DNA of 42,038 nt from an uncultured Bacteroidota bacterium (GCA_937139485.1 CAKZQD010000016.1:1-42038), one strand, 5' to 3'. Shown: positions 1 through 8,430, numbered from the stretch's first letter. Notes: generated by a model not told the origin, from the letters alone. Numbers and translations: made by a program.

Positions 1-446
1 CTTTAGCAAGCAATGCTTCTATTTGGAATTGGAATTTTGGAGATGGTAATACTTCTACTATGCAAAACCCAAGCAACATTTACCAAACTAACGGAACATA
101 TATAGTAAACTTAGAAGCTAAAAACGAAATAGGTTGTACTAAATCATTTTTAGATACATTAATAATAAGTAAAGAAATTTCTATAGTAGAAATTGATAAC
201 GAAATAAAAGCAAGTATATATCCAAACCCCAATAATGGTGAGTTTGTTTTTAAATACGAAGGCAAAAGTAAAAATTTAAACTTGAGTATTTTCTCTACTA
301 CTGGTCAATTAATATTTATTGAAGCTTATGATATTAATGATAAAATTACTATCGAATTTAATGATAAACAATTATCGAAAGGGCTTTACTTTTTAGAAAT
401 GAAAGACGACAAATTTACCAAAACAATGAAATTTATAGTAGAATGA
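1..446 (+). CDS. C-terminal part of PKD-domain protein with T9SS type A sorting tail (5' truncated)
   Basis: The reading frame is open from base 3 with no start, so the listed ATG at 60 is internal and the gene begins outside the window. The first residues read WNWNFGDGNTS, the typical end of a PKD repeat strand (NFGDG), followed by NGTYIVNLEAKNEIGC, the PKD C-terminal strand. The last 75 or so residues (YPNPNNGEFVF ... GLYFLEMKDDKFTKTMKFIVE) form a Por-secretion-system type A sorting domain. Such proteins are exported by Sec, then passed through the outer membrane by T9SS and usually attached to the surface or released. The cargo function cannot be told from this fragment. A strong hairpin follows the stop codon. 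Confidence 0.88.
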   Translation, partial: LASNASIWNWNFGDGNTSTMQNPSNIYQTNGTYIVNLEAKNEIGCTKSFLDTLIISKEISIVEIDNEIKASIYPNPNNGEFVFKYEGKSKNLNLSIFSTTGQLIFIEAYDINDKITIEFNDKQLSKGLYFLEMKDDKFTKTMKFIVE

Positions 447-472
447 TTCTAAATAAATAAATATTTTTTAAT

Positions 473-510
473 AAAACAAAAGAGATTACGCAAGTAGTCT
501 CTTTTGTTTT
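473..510 (+). terminator. 17-bp stem terminator with GCAA tetraloop
   Basis: AAAACAAAAGAGATTAC pairs with the matching 3' arm over 17 bp (one G-T wobble) around a GCAA loop, a GNRA-type tetraloop. It begins about 27 nt after the stop of the sorting-domain gene. The A-rich left arm and T-rich right arm could stop transcription in either direction. It separates that gene from aconitase. Confidence 0.85.
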
Positions 511-541
511 CAATTAACTTTCAAAATACTTTCTAAATACT

Positions 542-549
542 TATCTTCG
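542..549 (+). promoter_or_regulatory. Putative Bacteroidota -7 box for aconitase (TATCTTCG)
   Basis: TATCTTCG matches the Bacteroidota primary-sigma -7 consensus TAnnTTTG at all but one position and lies 30 nt before the ATG. No clear -33 TTTG is seen. Confidence 0.45.
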
Positions 550-579
550 CCATATATTTTTAACACCTAAACAGTATTT

Positions 580-2847
580 ATGGCATTTGATATCGATATG
601 ATAAAAAAGGTTTACGCTGATCTTCCTTCTAAAATAGAAGCAGCAAGAGCAGAATTAAAAAGACCTTTGACCCTTACAGAAAAGATTTTATACACGCATT
701 TACATTCAGAAAATCCTTTACAAAACTATGAAAGAGGAAATTCTTATGTAGACTTTGCTCCAGACAGAGTAGCTATGCAAGATGCTACGGCACAGATGGC
801 ACTTTTGCAATTTATGCAAGCTGGAAAGAAAAAAGTTGCTGTACCAACTACTGCACACGCAGATCACTTGATACAAGCCAGAATGGGCGCAAGCAAAGAT
901 TTGCAAGATTCTATAAACTTAAACAATGAAGTATTTAACTTCTTAGGTTCTGTTTGTAACAAATATGGTATAGGATTTTGGAAACCAGGAGCTGGAATTA
1001 TTCACCAAGTAGTATTAGAAAACTATGCTTTCCCTGGTGGAATGATGATAGGAACAGATTCTCATACAGTAAACGCTGGAGGTTTGGGAATGATTGCCAT
1101 AGGTGTTGGTGGTGCTGATGCAGTTGATGTTATGGCTGATATGCCTTGGGAATTGAAAATGCCAAAACTGATTGGTGTTAAATTGACAGGAAAATTGAGC
1201 GGTTGGTCTTCTCCAAAGGATGTCATTCTTAAAGTAGCAGGAATTTTAACTGCGAAAGGTGGAACTGATGCTGTTGTTGAATATTTTGGTGAAGGTGCTA
1301 TTAGTATGTCGGCAACAGGAAAAGGAACGATTTGTAATATGGGTGCTGAAATAGGTGCTACAACATCTACTTTTGGATATGACGATAGTATGGAAAGATA
1401 CTTGAGAGCAACAGACAGAAATGACGTAGCAGATGCAGCTAACACAGTAAGAGAGCACTTAACTGGAGATGATGAAGTTTATGCAAATCCAGAGCAATAT
1501 TTTGACCAAGTAATAGAAATAGACTTAAATACATTATTGCCACACTTAAATGGACCATTTACGCCAGATTTAGCTACAGTTGTTGGTACAATGACGGAAA
1601 AAGCTGAAGCTAACGACTGGCCACTTGATGTAGAATGGGGATTGATTGGTTCTTGTACAAACTCTTCTTATGAAGATTTAAGTAGAGCGGCTTCTATTGC
1701 AAAACAAGCGGTAGATAAAGGCTTAGTTACTAAAGCAAAATTTGGAATTAACCCAGGTTCTGAGCAAGTAAGATATACTGCTGAAAGAGATGGTTTATTA
1801 GGAATATTTGAAGACTTAGATGCTACGATATTTACTAACGCTTGTGGTCCTTGTATAGGTCAGTGGGCGAGATATAAAGATCCAAAAAATGCTCCAAAAA
1901 ACAGTATAGTTCACTCTTTTAATAGAAACTTTGCAAAAAGAGCAGACGGAAATCCAAATACACACGCATTTGTAACTTCACCAGAATTGGTTGCTGCAAT
2001 AGCAATTTCTGGTCGTTTAGATTTTAACCCGCTTACAGATACTTTAACAAACGATAAAGGAGAACAAGTAAAACTTGACGAACCAACAGGTTTTGAATTA
2101 CCTCCAAAAGGATTTGATGTAGCAGACAATGGTTTTCAAGCGCCAGCAGCAGATGGAAGTAATGTAGAAGTAGATGTAAAATCTGATTCTGATCGTTTAC
2201 AATTATTAACGCCATTTGCGCCTTGGGAAGGAACAGACCTTAAAGGAATGAAACTTTTAATTAAAGCTTTTGGCAAGTGTACTACAGATCATATTTCTAT
2301 GGCTGGACCTTGGTTGAAATACAGAGGACACTTAGATAATATTTCTAACAACTGTTTAATTGGTGCTGTAAATGCTTTCAATAAAGAAACTGATACGGTA
2401 AAAAATCAGTTAACTGGAGAATACGGCCCAGTACCAGCAACTGCAAGAGCATACAAAGCAGCAGGAATTGGATCAGTTGTATTTGGAGACGAAAACTATG
2501 GCGAAGGTTCTTCTAGAGAGCACGCAGCAATGGAGCCAAGATTTTTAGGTGTAAGAGCTGTAATTGTAAAATCTTTTGCAAGAATACACGAAACCAACTT
2601 GAAAAAACAAGGAATGTTAGGACTTACATTTGTAAACAAAGCAGACTACGATAAAGTGCAAGAAGATGATTCTATTGATATTTTAGGATTGACAGAATTT
2701 GCTCCAAAGAAAAACTTAACAGTAGTTTTAAACCACAAAGATGGTTCTACAGACAAATTTGAAGTAGCACATACTTATAACGCAGCTCAAATTGAGTGGT
2801 TTAAAGAAGGAAGTGCCTTGAATTTGATTAAGAAGCAGAATGCTTAG
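580..2847 (+). CDS. acn: Aconitate hydratase, mitochondrial-type
   Basis: Interconverts citrate and isocitrate through cis-aconitate in the cytoplasmic TCA cycle. The 755-residue length matches the mitochondrial-type aconitase common in Bacteroidota rather than the longer AcnA/IRP or AcnB forms. The three [4Fe-4S] ligands are visible: C359 in [10 protein letters not shown] and C422/C425 in [10 protein letters not shown], almost the same numbering as the mammalian mitochondrial enzyme. [15 protein letters not shown] and the swivel-domain motif [10 protein letters not shown] are also present. The gene is a single transcription unit: a terminator precedes it, and a perfect hairpin with a T tract follows 55 nt after the stop. 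Start ATG at 580 is preceded by a -7-like box. Confidence 0.97.
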   Translation: MAFDIDMIKKVYADLPSKIEAARAELKRPLTLTEKILYTHLHSENPLQNYERGNSYVDFAPDRVAMQDATAQMALLQFMQAGKKKVAVPTTAHADHLIQARMGASKDLQDSINLNNEVFNFLGSVCNKYGIGFWKPGAGIIHQVVLENYAFPGGMMIGTDSHTVNAGGLGMIAIGVGGADAVDVMADMPWELKMPKLIGVKLTGKLSGWSSPKDVILKVAGILTAKGGTDAVVEYFGEGAISMSATGKGTICNMGAEIGATTSTFGYDDSMERYLRATDRNDVADAANTVREHLTGDDEVYANPEQYFDQVIEIDLNTLLPHLNGPFTPDLATVVGTMTEKAEANDWPLDVEWGLIGSCTNSSYEDLSRAASIAKQAVDKGLVTKAKFGINPGSEQVRYTAERDGLLGIFEDLDATIFTNACGPCIGQWARYKDPKNAPKNSIVHSFNRNFAKRADGNPNTHAFVTSPELVAAIAISGRLDFNPLTDTLTNDKGEQVKLDEPTGFELPPKGFDVADNGFQAPAADGSNVEVDVKSDSDRLQLLTPFAPWEGTDLKGMKLLIKAFGKCTTDHISMAGPWLKYRGHLDNISNNCLIGAVNAFNKETDTVKNQLTGEYGPVPATARAYKAAGIGSVVFGDENYGEGSSREHAAMEPRFLGVRAVIVKSFARIHETNLKKQGMLGLTFVNKADYDKVQEDDSIDILGLTEFAPKKNLTVVLNHKDGSTDKFEVAHTYNAAQIEWFKEGSALNLIKKQNA

Positions 2848-2860
2848 ATTGGCGGCTGGC

Positions 2861-2881
2861 TTTTAGCTTTTGGCTTTTGGC
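2861..2881. repeat. Short tandem heptamer (TTTTRGC)3 just after aconitase
   Basis: TTTTAGC, TTTTGGC, TTTTGGC follow each other directly, flanked by GGCGGC on both sides. The stretch is much richer in G and C than its surroundings. From memory, similar GGCTTTTGGC strings recur in intergenic DNA of many Bacteroidota; that is recollection, not a search result. Confidence 0.5.
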
Positions 2882-2901
2882 GGCTTTCGCATTAATATTT
2901 G

Positions 2902-2934
2902 AAATCCCAAATCGTTTGATTTGGGATTTTTTTT
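2902..2934 (+). terminator. Rho-independent terminator of aconitase
   Basis: AAATCCCAAATC and GATTTGGGATTT form a perfect 12-bp stem around a GTTT loop, followed directly by a run of T. It is the first strong hairpin after the acn stop. Confidence 0.9.
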
Positions 2935-2951
2935 ATCAATTTTCCCCGTCT

Positions 2952-2973
2952 TTGCGATTGCGCCAGATCGCAA
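2952..2973. repeat. Intergenic inverted repeat TTGCGAT...ATCGCAA
   Basis: A perfect 7-bp inverted repeat with an 8-nt spacer sits in a GC-rich island that ends GAAGCAATCTG. This resembles the widespread intergenic repeat with GCGAGGAACGAAGCAATCT-like sequence seen in many bacterial genomes (recollection only). No gene is associated with it here. Confidence 0.45.
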
Positions 2974-3100
2974 GAAGCAATCTGTTGGCCTGAAAACGTA
3001 TTTTAAATTATAAAGCTGAGTTGCATTCCGTATTCCGATGTTTTTGGAAAAGTTACGAAAAAATTGTATTTGAATGTCACTCAAAATCAAATAAAGTATT

Positions 3101-3120
3101 TAGGGCTTGCAGATTTTTCT
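3101..3120. repeat. Left terminal inverted repeat of the IS
   Basis: TAGGGCTTGCAGATTTTTCT, inverted at 4591-4609 with one 1-nt deletion (19 of 20 positions shared). Confidence 0.82.
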
Positions 3121-3249
3121 AATCATAAAATTTAAGATTAAAAAAAATATTTTTGATTTTTTAGAGTAAAATATTGTTTTTCATCTAAGAAATAGTTTTT
3201 TAAAAAAAACATAGTTATATATTGCTATGCGATATGTTTTAATTAGATA

Positions 3250-4495
3250 TTTTGCTATAAAGCATAAAAAAATAGCAGACTTGTCCGCTATTTTTAATAA
3301 ACTTACAATATTCATTACAAAAAAAATAGCTGCAATCCAGCTTTCTGATGTTGCTTTTGTCTTCGCTCTAATTTTTTTTAGACCATATTTATTTTTTGCT
3401 TATCCAAACTTTTCACCTATTAGATTTCTTTGGTTTTGTTCCTTTTTCTTTTTTCTTTTTTTGATAAGCTGTCTGTTCTATTTTTTTTCAGTATTCCTAG
3501 TGGAGATATTACTATTCTAATTTCCTTTTCTTTGTGCTATTTTCTATTTTTTCGGTTTAGATATAATTTGTCCGCTAACAATAATTCTGGGAAAAGACCA
3601 TAAGTTTTCTTGTACATTTCTAGTTGTAAAACCATATCTGTTGTCTCATTAAAATTGTCCCAACTTATACGTTCCACTCTACTCATTCCACCACTTTCGC
3701 TAGCACTTATTTTTGCTCCAAACTCTACAGAATGACAATCTTTTCCTCTTATTATTGAACGAATATATGGCTGGCAAATGTTTACTATTCTGTCTGCCGT
3801 GCTATGCTTTTTTGTGTCATACAGCTCCTTTTGCTGTCTGTACAATTCTTGTATTATCCAATACCGGTTTTGTGTTTTTTTGTTTAGCAGAAATACATAT
3901 CTATTTTCATAATGTTTAAACATTCCTATTGAAACCTTTTGAGGTGCTTCTGTTTTTAAAACGTCTAATAAATTTTCTATACTTCCAATGTTTCGTTTTA
4001 AGTAATTGAGTTGTTCCTTATAAATTTTCTAATCTTTTTTTTGTTTTTCTTTCTTTTTTTTGAAAAGTTTAAACTTAGTTTTTTTGCATCTCGTCTATAG
4101 GTTCTTGGTTTTTTGCTTAGTTTGCTTTGTGAATAGAGTGTATCTATTATTTTTTCAGTTTCTACTTTTGCTTTACTTAATAAACCAGCATCGGTTGGGT
4201 AAGATATATTCTAATCTGCTACACTAGCATCAATTTTTAGTGTGCCTTTTTTTTGTTTTAAATTGCTTACTTGTTGCTCTTTTTTTGATTTAAAATATCG
4301 GCTTTTTTTATTATTTCTTCATTCCAACTATCAAAAGCTATTGCGCCCATTCTTCTGCGAATATCTACAAATACTGTGTGGCAAAATGGCTTCTTTTTTT
4401 TGAAAACTTTTTAAACCACAAAAGTATTGCAAGTAAATATTTTCGCTTATCATATCTACTGTTCCTCTGTCATCAAGTCCAAAGTTTATTCATCT
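3250..4495 (-). pseudogene. IS5-family DDE transposase, frameshifted pseudogene
   Basis: Reading the minus strand across frames gives, in order, the conserved pieces of this transposase family: LDDRGTVDMISENIYLQYF (near 4477), FVDIRRRMG, KGTLKIDASVAD followed by a stop, then NISYPTDAGLL, KPRTYRRDAKK, the open block HSTADRIVNICQPYIRSI ... VEFGAKI ... ISWDNFNETTD ... LLADKLY (track ORF 3537-3923), and finally KFG-stop-AKNKYGL, RAKTKATSESWIAAIFFVMN (about 3290-3420). At least one in-frame stop lies after DASVAD, another in the C-terminal block, and several frameshifts sit in poly-A/T runs. About 80-90 residues expected before LDDRGT are missing. The element cannot make its own transposase. Confidence 0.85.
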
Positions 4496-4590
4496 AAATT
4501 ACATATATATATATATGCACTTTGCAGTCCTTTTTTTCAACTTGCAAACAATTAATTTATTGATAAACAATGCTTTACACTTTATTTATA

Positions 4591-4609
4591 AGAAAAACTG
4601 CAAGCCCTA
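4591..4609. repeat. Right terminal inverted repeat of the IS
   Basis: AGAAAAACTGCAAGCCCTA is the reverse complement of the left end, with one T missing. The ATPase stump reads straight into it, producing the spurious C-terminal residues SRACSFSYK. Confidence 0.82.
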
Positions 4610-4914
4610 CTTAAGTATTTATGTGGGTAAAGTTCTCTGTATGCTTGTAAAACCGTATCTAATTCGAAAGACTCAAAATCTATACGCTCGTCTTCAAAAT
4701 TTATGTTAACAATAGCTTCTTTCTCAATACCACTTTTCAAAAGCTTATGCATTGTTTGCATCAATAAATAGGTTTTGACAGACCTTCGAACACCAGTAAG
4801 ACTTATTATTTTTGTACAATGAATAGGCAAATCAATATCACGAAACTTTATTACACTAAAATCTCTATTCTGATTATCTATAATTATCTCTTGAACTATT
4901 TTCTTCCGTTTCAC
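4610..4914 (-). pseudogene. 5' stump of a DUF4143-type AAA ATPase, truncated by the IS
   Basis: About 102 residues remain, probably from a GTG at 4914 (VKRKKIVQEIIIDNQNRD). The sequence ISLTGVRRSVKTYLLMQ is the family's P-loop region, normally GVRRSGKT; the invariant Gly before Lys is Val here. INFEDERIDF and AYRELYPHK are the conserved stretches that precede the Walker B strand. The frame then enters the IS end, and no continuation (Walker B, DUF4143 domain) is found on the other side of the IS at 2850-3100, so the rest has been deleted. It belongs to a different subgroup from the intact ATPase next door (GVRRS versus GARQV). The track start at 4956 lies within an upstream palindrome and is unlikely. 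Confidence 0.75.
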
Positions 4915-4934
4915 AAGGTCAAAATACAAATATT

Positions 4935-5013
4935 TCCTTATTAAAAGGATAAACACATAACATCTATCACTTTTAAAGAGCCATTTTCACAATAACTGTC
5001 CTTTTTAAAAGGA
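4935..5013 (-). promoter_or_regulatory. Palindrome array A: three sites at 32-bp spacing before the ATPase stump
   Basis: Two 15-bp near-perfect palindromes, TCCTTATTAAAAGGA (4935-4949) and TCCTTTTTAAAAGGA (4999-5013), lie exactly 64 bp apart. The midpoint position (4967-4981, TCACTTTTAAAGAGC) matches the distal copy at 10 of 15 bases, so it looks like a worn third copy with a 32-bp period. The copy nearest the gene abuts an AATATTTG string, which could be the -7 box. The layout suggests stacked operator sites on one DNA face (about three helical turns). Confidence 0.6.
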
Positions 5014-5199
5014 AAATTTATACAAATAAATATAAATTGAATTTAATTGGCATAAATTTACACTACAAAGCACCTAAAAACAGATCACATCTCAAAAATT
5101 ATCAATTTTTACATCAATATTAATTTTTGACCGAAAAATAACTCGTCTTAATTCATTGTAAATCAACAAAATACAAAAATAAAAAGTATTTTCAGATAA

Positions 5200-5270
5200 T
5201 TTAGGAATCTAAATCCTAAAATATCGACTTTTTTAGGAATTGTAATCCTAAAATATCGACAATTATAGGA
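5200..5270 (+). promoter_or_regulatory. Palindrome array B: two and a half sites at 32-bp spacing before the intact ATPase
   Basis: Two 29-bp direct repeats (5200-5228 and 5232-5260) each contain the inverted repeat TTTAGGA...TCCTAAA followed by ATATCGAC. They differ only in the central bases. The next 32-bp step (5264-5270) holds just a half-site, TATAGGA; its right half would fall on the -7 box TATATTTG (5279-5286). This is the geometry expected of an operator array that touches the promoter, so repression or autoregulation of the ATPase is the simplest inference. Confidence 0.7.
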
Positions 5271-5278
5271 AAATGTTG

Positions 5279-5286
5279 TATATTTG
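5279..5286 (+). promoter_or_regulatory. -7 box TATATTTG of the DUF4143 ATPase
   Basis: An exact TAnnTTTG match, 20 nt before ATG 5306. It lies inside the N-terminus of the longer track ORF (ATG 5273), which argues that 5306 is the real start. Confidence 0.65.
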
Positions 5287-5305
5287 TGCTAGTAAACCAG
5301 CAAAT

Positions 5306-6535
5306 ATGCAGTACAGAACACTATATAGCAAGCTAGAAAAACACCTCCAGCACAAAACATACACCATTTTAACAGGAGCAAGACAAGTAGGAAAAACATC
5401 ACTACTCAAAAAACTGTACTATAAATTAAAAGATGAAAGTGAAATAGTACATTTCATTAATTTAGAAAGTAAAGAAATACTTAAACTACTAGATGAAAGA
5501 CCAGACAATGTTTTTAATCTAATAAACATTATTCCAAAAAAAAGACTTGAAGGAAAAACCGATAAAAGAATCTATTTTTTAATAGACGAAATACAGTATT
5601 TAAAAGATCCGACTAATTTTTTGAAATATCTGTATGATGAATACGAATACAACGTAAAAATAATAGCTACGGGAAGTAGTGCGTTTTATATAGATAATAA
5701 ATTTAGCGACTCGCTGGCTGGTAGAAAAAGAATTTTTCAGTTATATCCACTTTCATTTAATGAGTTTTTAGAATTTAAAAATCATCAAGAAATAAATGAA
5801 GAAATTGGAAATATAGTTAGTGAGCCAAACTATCATTCACAATATGGTTTAAATATAAACAAACTATTTAACGAATATTTAGTATTTGGTGGCTACCCAG
5901 AAATAGTACTTGAAAAAGATTTTGAAGAAAAAAAATGGCTCCTAAATGAACTCAAAAATTCTTACTTGAGGAAAGATATTACAGATGCAGGAATAGAAAA
6001 AGAGCATAAATTTATGATGATGGTAAAAATATATGCCAGTCAGATTGGAAATATTGTAAACAAAAACGAAATTGCAAATACAATAGGTTTGGATAACAAA
6101 ACAGTAGAAAAATATTCGCACGTTTTAGAAAAAAGTTTTCATATAGACTTACTAAAACCATATTATAGAAATGTAAGAAAAGAACTTACTAAAATGCCAA
6201 AATTATTTTTTAATGATGTGGGTTTGCGAAATGCAATTTTAAATAAATTTGAATTTCCATTTTATAGAGACGATAAAGGAGCACTTTTAGAAAACTTTAT
6301 TTATAACCAACTACGGCACAAACACGACCCATACAGTATAAAATACTGGCGTACAACAGAGCAAAACGAAGTAGATTTTGTAATAGAAGAAAGCTTTGAA
6401 CAAGGCTATGCGCTTGAAGTAAAATGGAAATGCGAGAATTTTTCAAATAAGAAATACAAAAAATTTGAAAACGCATATCCAAATTTTCCATTATCTTGTT
6501 TAGATAGTACCAATAAAGAGATTTTGATTTATTGA
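5306..6535 (+). CDS. AAA-family ATPase with C-terminal DUF4143 domain
   Basis: About 409 residues from ATG 5306 (MQYRTLYSKL); the track's ATG 5273 is less likely because the promoter box lies within those codons. Walker A is GARQVGKT (residues 24-31), Walker B FLIDEIQ (91-97), sensor-like KIIATGSSAFY, then SLAGRKRIFQLYPLSFNEF and YLVFGGYPEIV, all typical of this family. The C-terminal DUF4143 part shows FFNDVGLRNAIL, GALLENFIYNQL and a nuclease-like QNEVDFVIE...YALEVKWK stretch. These proteins are abundant in many copies in Bacteroidota and archaea, and their biological role is unknown. The gene stands alone behind palindrome array B. Family assignment is firm; function is not inferred. Confidence 0.92.
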   Translation: MQYRTLYSKLEKHLQHKTYTILTGARQVGKTSLLKKLYYKLKDESEIVHFINLESKEILKLLDERPDNVFNLINIIPKKRLEGKTDKRIYFLIDEIQYLKDPTNFLKYLYDEYEYNVKIIATGSSAFYIDNKFSDSLAGRKRIFQLYPLSFNEFLEFKNHQEINEEIGNIVSEPNYHSQYGLNINKLFNEYLVFGGYPEIVLEKDFEEKKWLLNELKNSYLRKDITDAGIEKEHKFMMMVKIYASQIGNIVNKNEIANTIGLDNKTVEKYSHVLEKSFHIDLLKPYYRNVRKELTKMPKLFFNDVGLRNAILNKFEFPFYRDDKGALLENFIYNQLRHKHDPYSIKYWRTTEQNEVDFVIEESFEQGYALEVKWKCENFSNKKYKKFENAYPNFPLSCLDSTNKEILIY

Positions 6536-6650
6536 GAAAGCTTTTGTCTTAAATTTAAGCAATAAATATTAGATTTATAAATATACAATAACTATTTAAA
6601 TAAACTTTAGCCTAAAATTTAAAAACTTAATTTTACATAAACAACAAAAA

Positions 6651-7844
6651 ATGAAACTCCAAAAACCCTTCACACTTCCTTGCGGAGCAATAATACCAAA
6701 CAGAATGGCAAAATCTGCTATGTCTGAAAACATGGCTACTAAAAATCATCAACCAAATAAAGCTTTAAATACTTTGTATAAAACTTGGACAGATGGCGGA
6801 ATTGGACTTTGTATTACTGGAAATGTTTTGATAGATAGAAAGCATTTGAACGGAGAATTTAATGTAGTTTTTGATGAGCAAAGCGATATGCAAGCCATAA
6901 AAAAATGGGCTTCGTGTGCAAAAGGATCCAATCAACATCTTTGGGTTCAAATAAACCATCCAGGTAGGCAACCAATTCCTTTTTCAAAGCAAAAACCTGT
7001 AGCGCCTTCTGCCATAAGAGTAAATATAATGAATGAACGTGTTTTTCAAACACCAAAAGCACTTACAGAACCAGAAATTGTAGAAATTATAGAAAAATTT
7101 GGTCAAGCAGCTTCAATATCTAAAGAAGCTGGCTTTACTGGTGTGCAAATTCACGCTGCACACGGGTATTTGGTGAGTCAATTTTTGTCGCCGCTTTCAA
7201 ATATACGAGAAGATAAATGGGGCGGAAGTCTTGAAAACAGAGCACGTTTTCTAATTGAAATTTATAAAAAAATTAGAAATATTGTTGGTAAGGATTTTCC
7301 TATTGGTGTTAAACTAAATTCGGCAGATTTTCAGAAAGGTGGAATTACTGAAGAAGAATCTATGCAAGTAATAGATATGCTAGAAACAATAGGAATAGAC
7401 CTAATAGAAGTTTCTGGAGGAACCTACGAGCGACCAAAAATGATGGGAAGCAAACAAAAAAACAGCACAAAAAAACGTGAAGCCTATTTTATAGACTTTG
7501 TACAGAAAGTAAGAAAACAAACTAAAGTACCTTTGATGCTTACTGGCGGAATTAGAAATATTGATTTTATGGAGCAATGTCTTGAAGAAAATCAACTCGA
7601 TTTTATAGGAATAGCACGTCCGTATGCTTTAGAACCAAACTTAGCCAATGATATTTTTGAAGGGAAGACTAAAAGTTTAGAACATTTAAATTCAAACCTT
7701 AATGGAGCATTAGATATTTCTGTTCACGAAAAATATTTAGCGGATATTGCTTCGGGTAAAAAACCTAAAATTCTGAAAGGTTTTTCACTTAAACTGTTTA
7801 TGCTTAAAAACTTCTTTCATTTACTGAAAGGTGGAAATAAGTAA
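6651..7844 (+). CDS. Old yellow enzyme-family NADH:flavin oxidoreductase
   Basis: A 397-residue FMN-dependent TIM-barrel oxidoreductase. Visible family marks are PFTLPCGAIIPNRMAKSAMSE at the N-terminus, WVQINHPGRQ, GFTGVQIHAAHGYLVSQFLSP with the substrate-binding HxxH-type pair, NIREDKWGGSLENRARF, and the FMN phosphate region LTGGIR...DFIGIARPYALEP. It lacks the long Fe-S/FAD domains of 2,4-dienoyl-CoA reductase, so it is a single-domain OYE-type enzyme reducing an unknown activated alkene or flavin at the expense of NAD(P)H. The YdcF-like gene starts within 2 nt of its stop, suggesting cotranscription. Substrate unknown. Confidence 0.92.
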   Translation: MKLQKPFTLPCGAIIPNRMAKSAMSENMATKNHQPNKALNTLYKTWTDGGIGLCITGNVLIDRKHLNGEFNVVFDEQSDMQAIKKWASCAKGSNQHLWVQINHPGRQPIPFSKQKPVAPSAIRVNIMNERVFQTPKALTEPEIVEIIEKFGQAASISKEAGFTGVQIHAAHGYLVSQFLSPLSNIREDKWGGSLENRARFLIEIYKKIRNIVGKDFPIGVKLNSADFQKGGITEEESMQVIDMLETIGIDLIEVSGGTYERPKMMGSKQKNSTKKREAYFIDFVQKVRKQTKVPLMLTGGIRNIDFMEQCLEENQLDFIGIARPYALEPNLANDIFEGKTKSLEHLNSNLNGALDISVHEKYLADIASGKKPKILKGFSLKLFMLKNFFHLLKGGNK

Positions 7845-7845
7845 A

Positions 7846-8430
7846 ATGAGTTATAAAAATATTTCTAAAATTCTCAGTTTAATAATTCTAAGCTATTTGG
7901 CTTTTAATGCTTTTAAAATTTATCAATTCTCAAAATTAAATACTCAAGAGAAAGCAAAAGTTGCAATAGTACTTGGTGCAGGAACAAACAATGGAAAACC
8001 AACAGCAGTTTTTAAAGAACGAATAAAACATAGCATAAAACTTTACCAAGAAAATCGTATTGAGAAAATAATATTTACGGGCGGTTTTGGAAAAGGCGAA
8101 ACAATTTCTGATAGCCAAGCTGCAAAAAATTATGCTATAAAAAATAATGTTCCAAAAGAAGCTATTTTAATTGAAGAAAAATCAAAATACACGATAGAAA
8201 ACTTAGCTGAAGCAAAATCAATAATGGATTCACTAAAGTTTGAATCTGCTTTGCTTGTTTCAGATCCTTTACACATGAAAAGGTCTATTTCTTTGGCTCA
8301 AAAAATGAAAATCACTTGCTTCTCATCTCCTACTGAAACATCTATGTATAAATCAAGAAAAACAAAATTGCAGTTTTTAATTTACGAAACTTTTTACTTC
8401 ACACTTGGAAAAATTTCTGGTAGGAATTAA
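7846..8430 (+). CDS. YdcF/SanA-like (DUF218) membrane-anchored protein
   Basis: From ATG 7846 (MSYKNISKIL); the track uses GTG 7831, which overlaps the previous stop and adds five residues of little value. An N-terminal hydrophobic helix (about residues 8-25) anchors the protein, followed by a DUF218 domain: VAIVLGAGTNNGKPTAVFKERI, IIFTGGFGKGE, DSQAAKNYAIKNNVP, SKYTIENLAEAKSIM and ALLVSDPLHMKR. Relatives in enterobacteria (SanA, ElyC, YdcF) affect envelope integrity; the biochemical activity is not settled. The tight spacing to the OYE gene suggests an operon. Confidence 0.88.
   Translation: MSYKNISKILSLIILSYLAFNAFKIYQFSKLNTQEKAKVAIVLGAGTNNGKPTAVFKERIKHSIKLYQENRIEKIIFTGGFGKGETISDSQAAKNYAIKNNVPKEAILIEEKSKYTIENLAEAKSIMDSLKFESALLVSDPLHMKRSISLAQKMKITCFSSPTETSMYKSRKTKLQFLIYETFYFTLGKISGRN

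Larger units (their letters stand above)
3101..4609 (-). mobile_element. Decayed IS5-type insertion sequence, about 1.5 kb, both terminal inverted repeats visible
   Basis: The left end reads TAGGGCTTGCAGATTTTTCT (3101-3120). Its reverse complement occurs at 4591-4609 with a single missing T, so the element is about 1509 bp. Between the ends, the minus strand carries a recognisable but broken transposase. A (TA)n run near 4502-4516 sits where the transposase N-terminus should be. A target-site duplication cannot be fixed: AAGTATTT is present on both outer flanks but is not placed symmetrically. The right end lies inside an ATPase coding sequence, which it cuts off. No other IS is visible in the window. 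Confidence 0.82.

Noticed and set aside
3227-3520. 97-aa plus-strand ORF of the track
   Set aside because: It is antisense to the C-terminal part of the IS transposase and is low-complexity Phe/Leu-rich from poly-T runs.
4502-4516. (TA)n run as a phase-variable microsatellite
   Set aside because: It lies in a dead IS at the point where the transposase N-terminus is missing; no intact reading frame or promoter depends on it.
3093-4620. AAGTATTT on both flanks as the IS target-site duplication
   Set aside because: The left copy overlaps or abuts the terminal repeat while the right copy is offset by several bases; in such AT-rich DNA the match may be chance.
4515-4709. 64-aa plus-strand ORF spanning the IS right end
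   Set aside because: It crosses the terminal inverted repeat and is antisense to the ATPase stump; no protein features.
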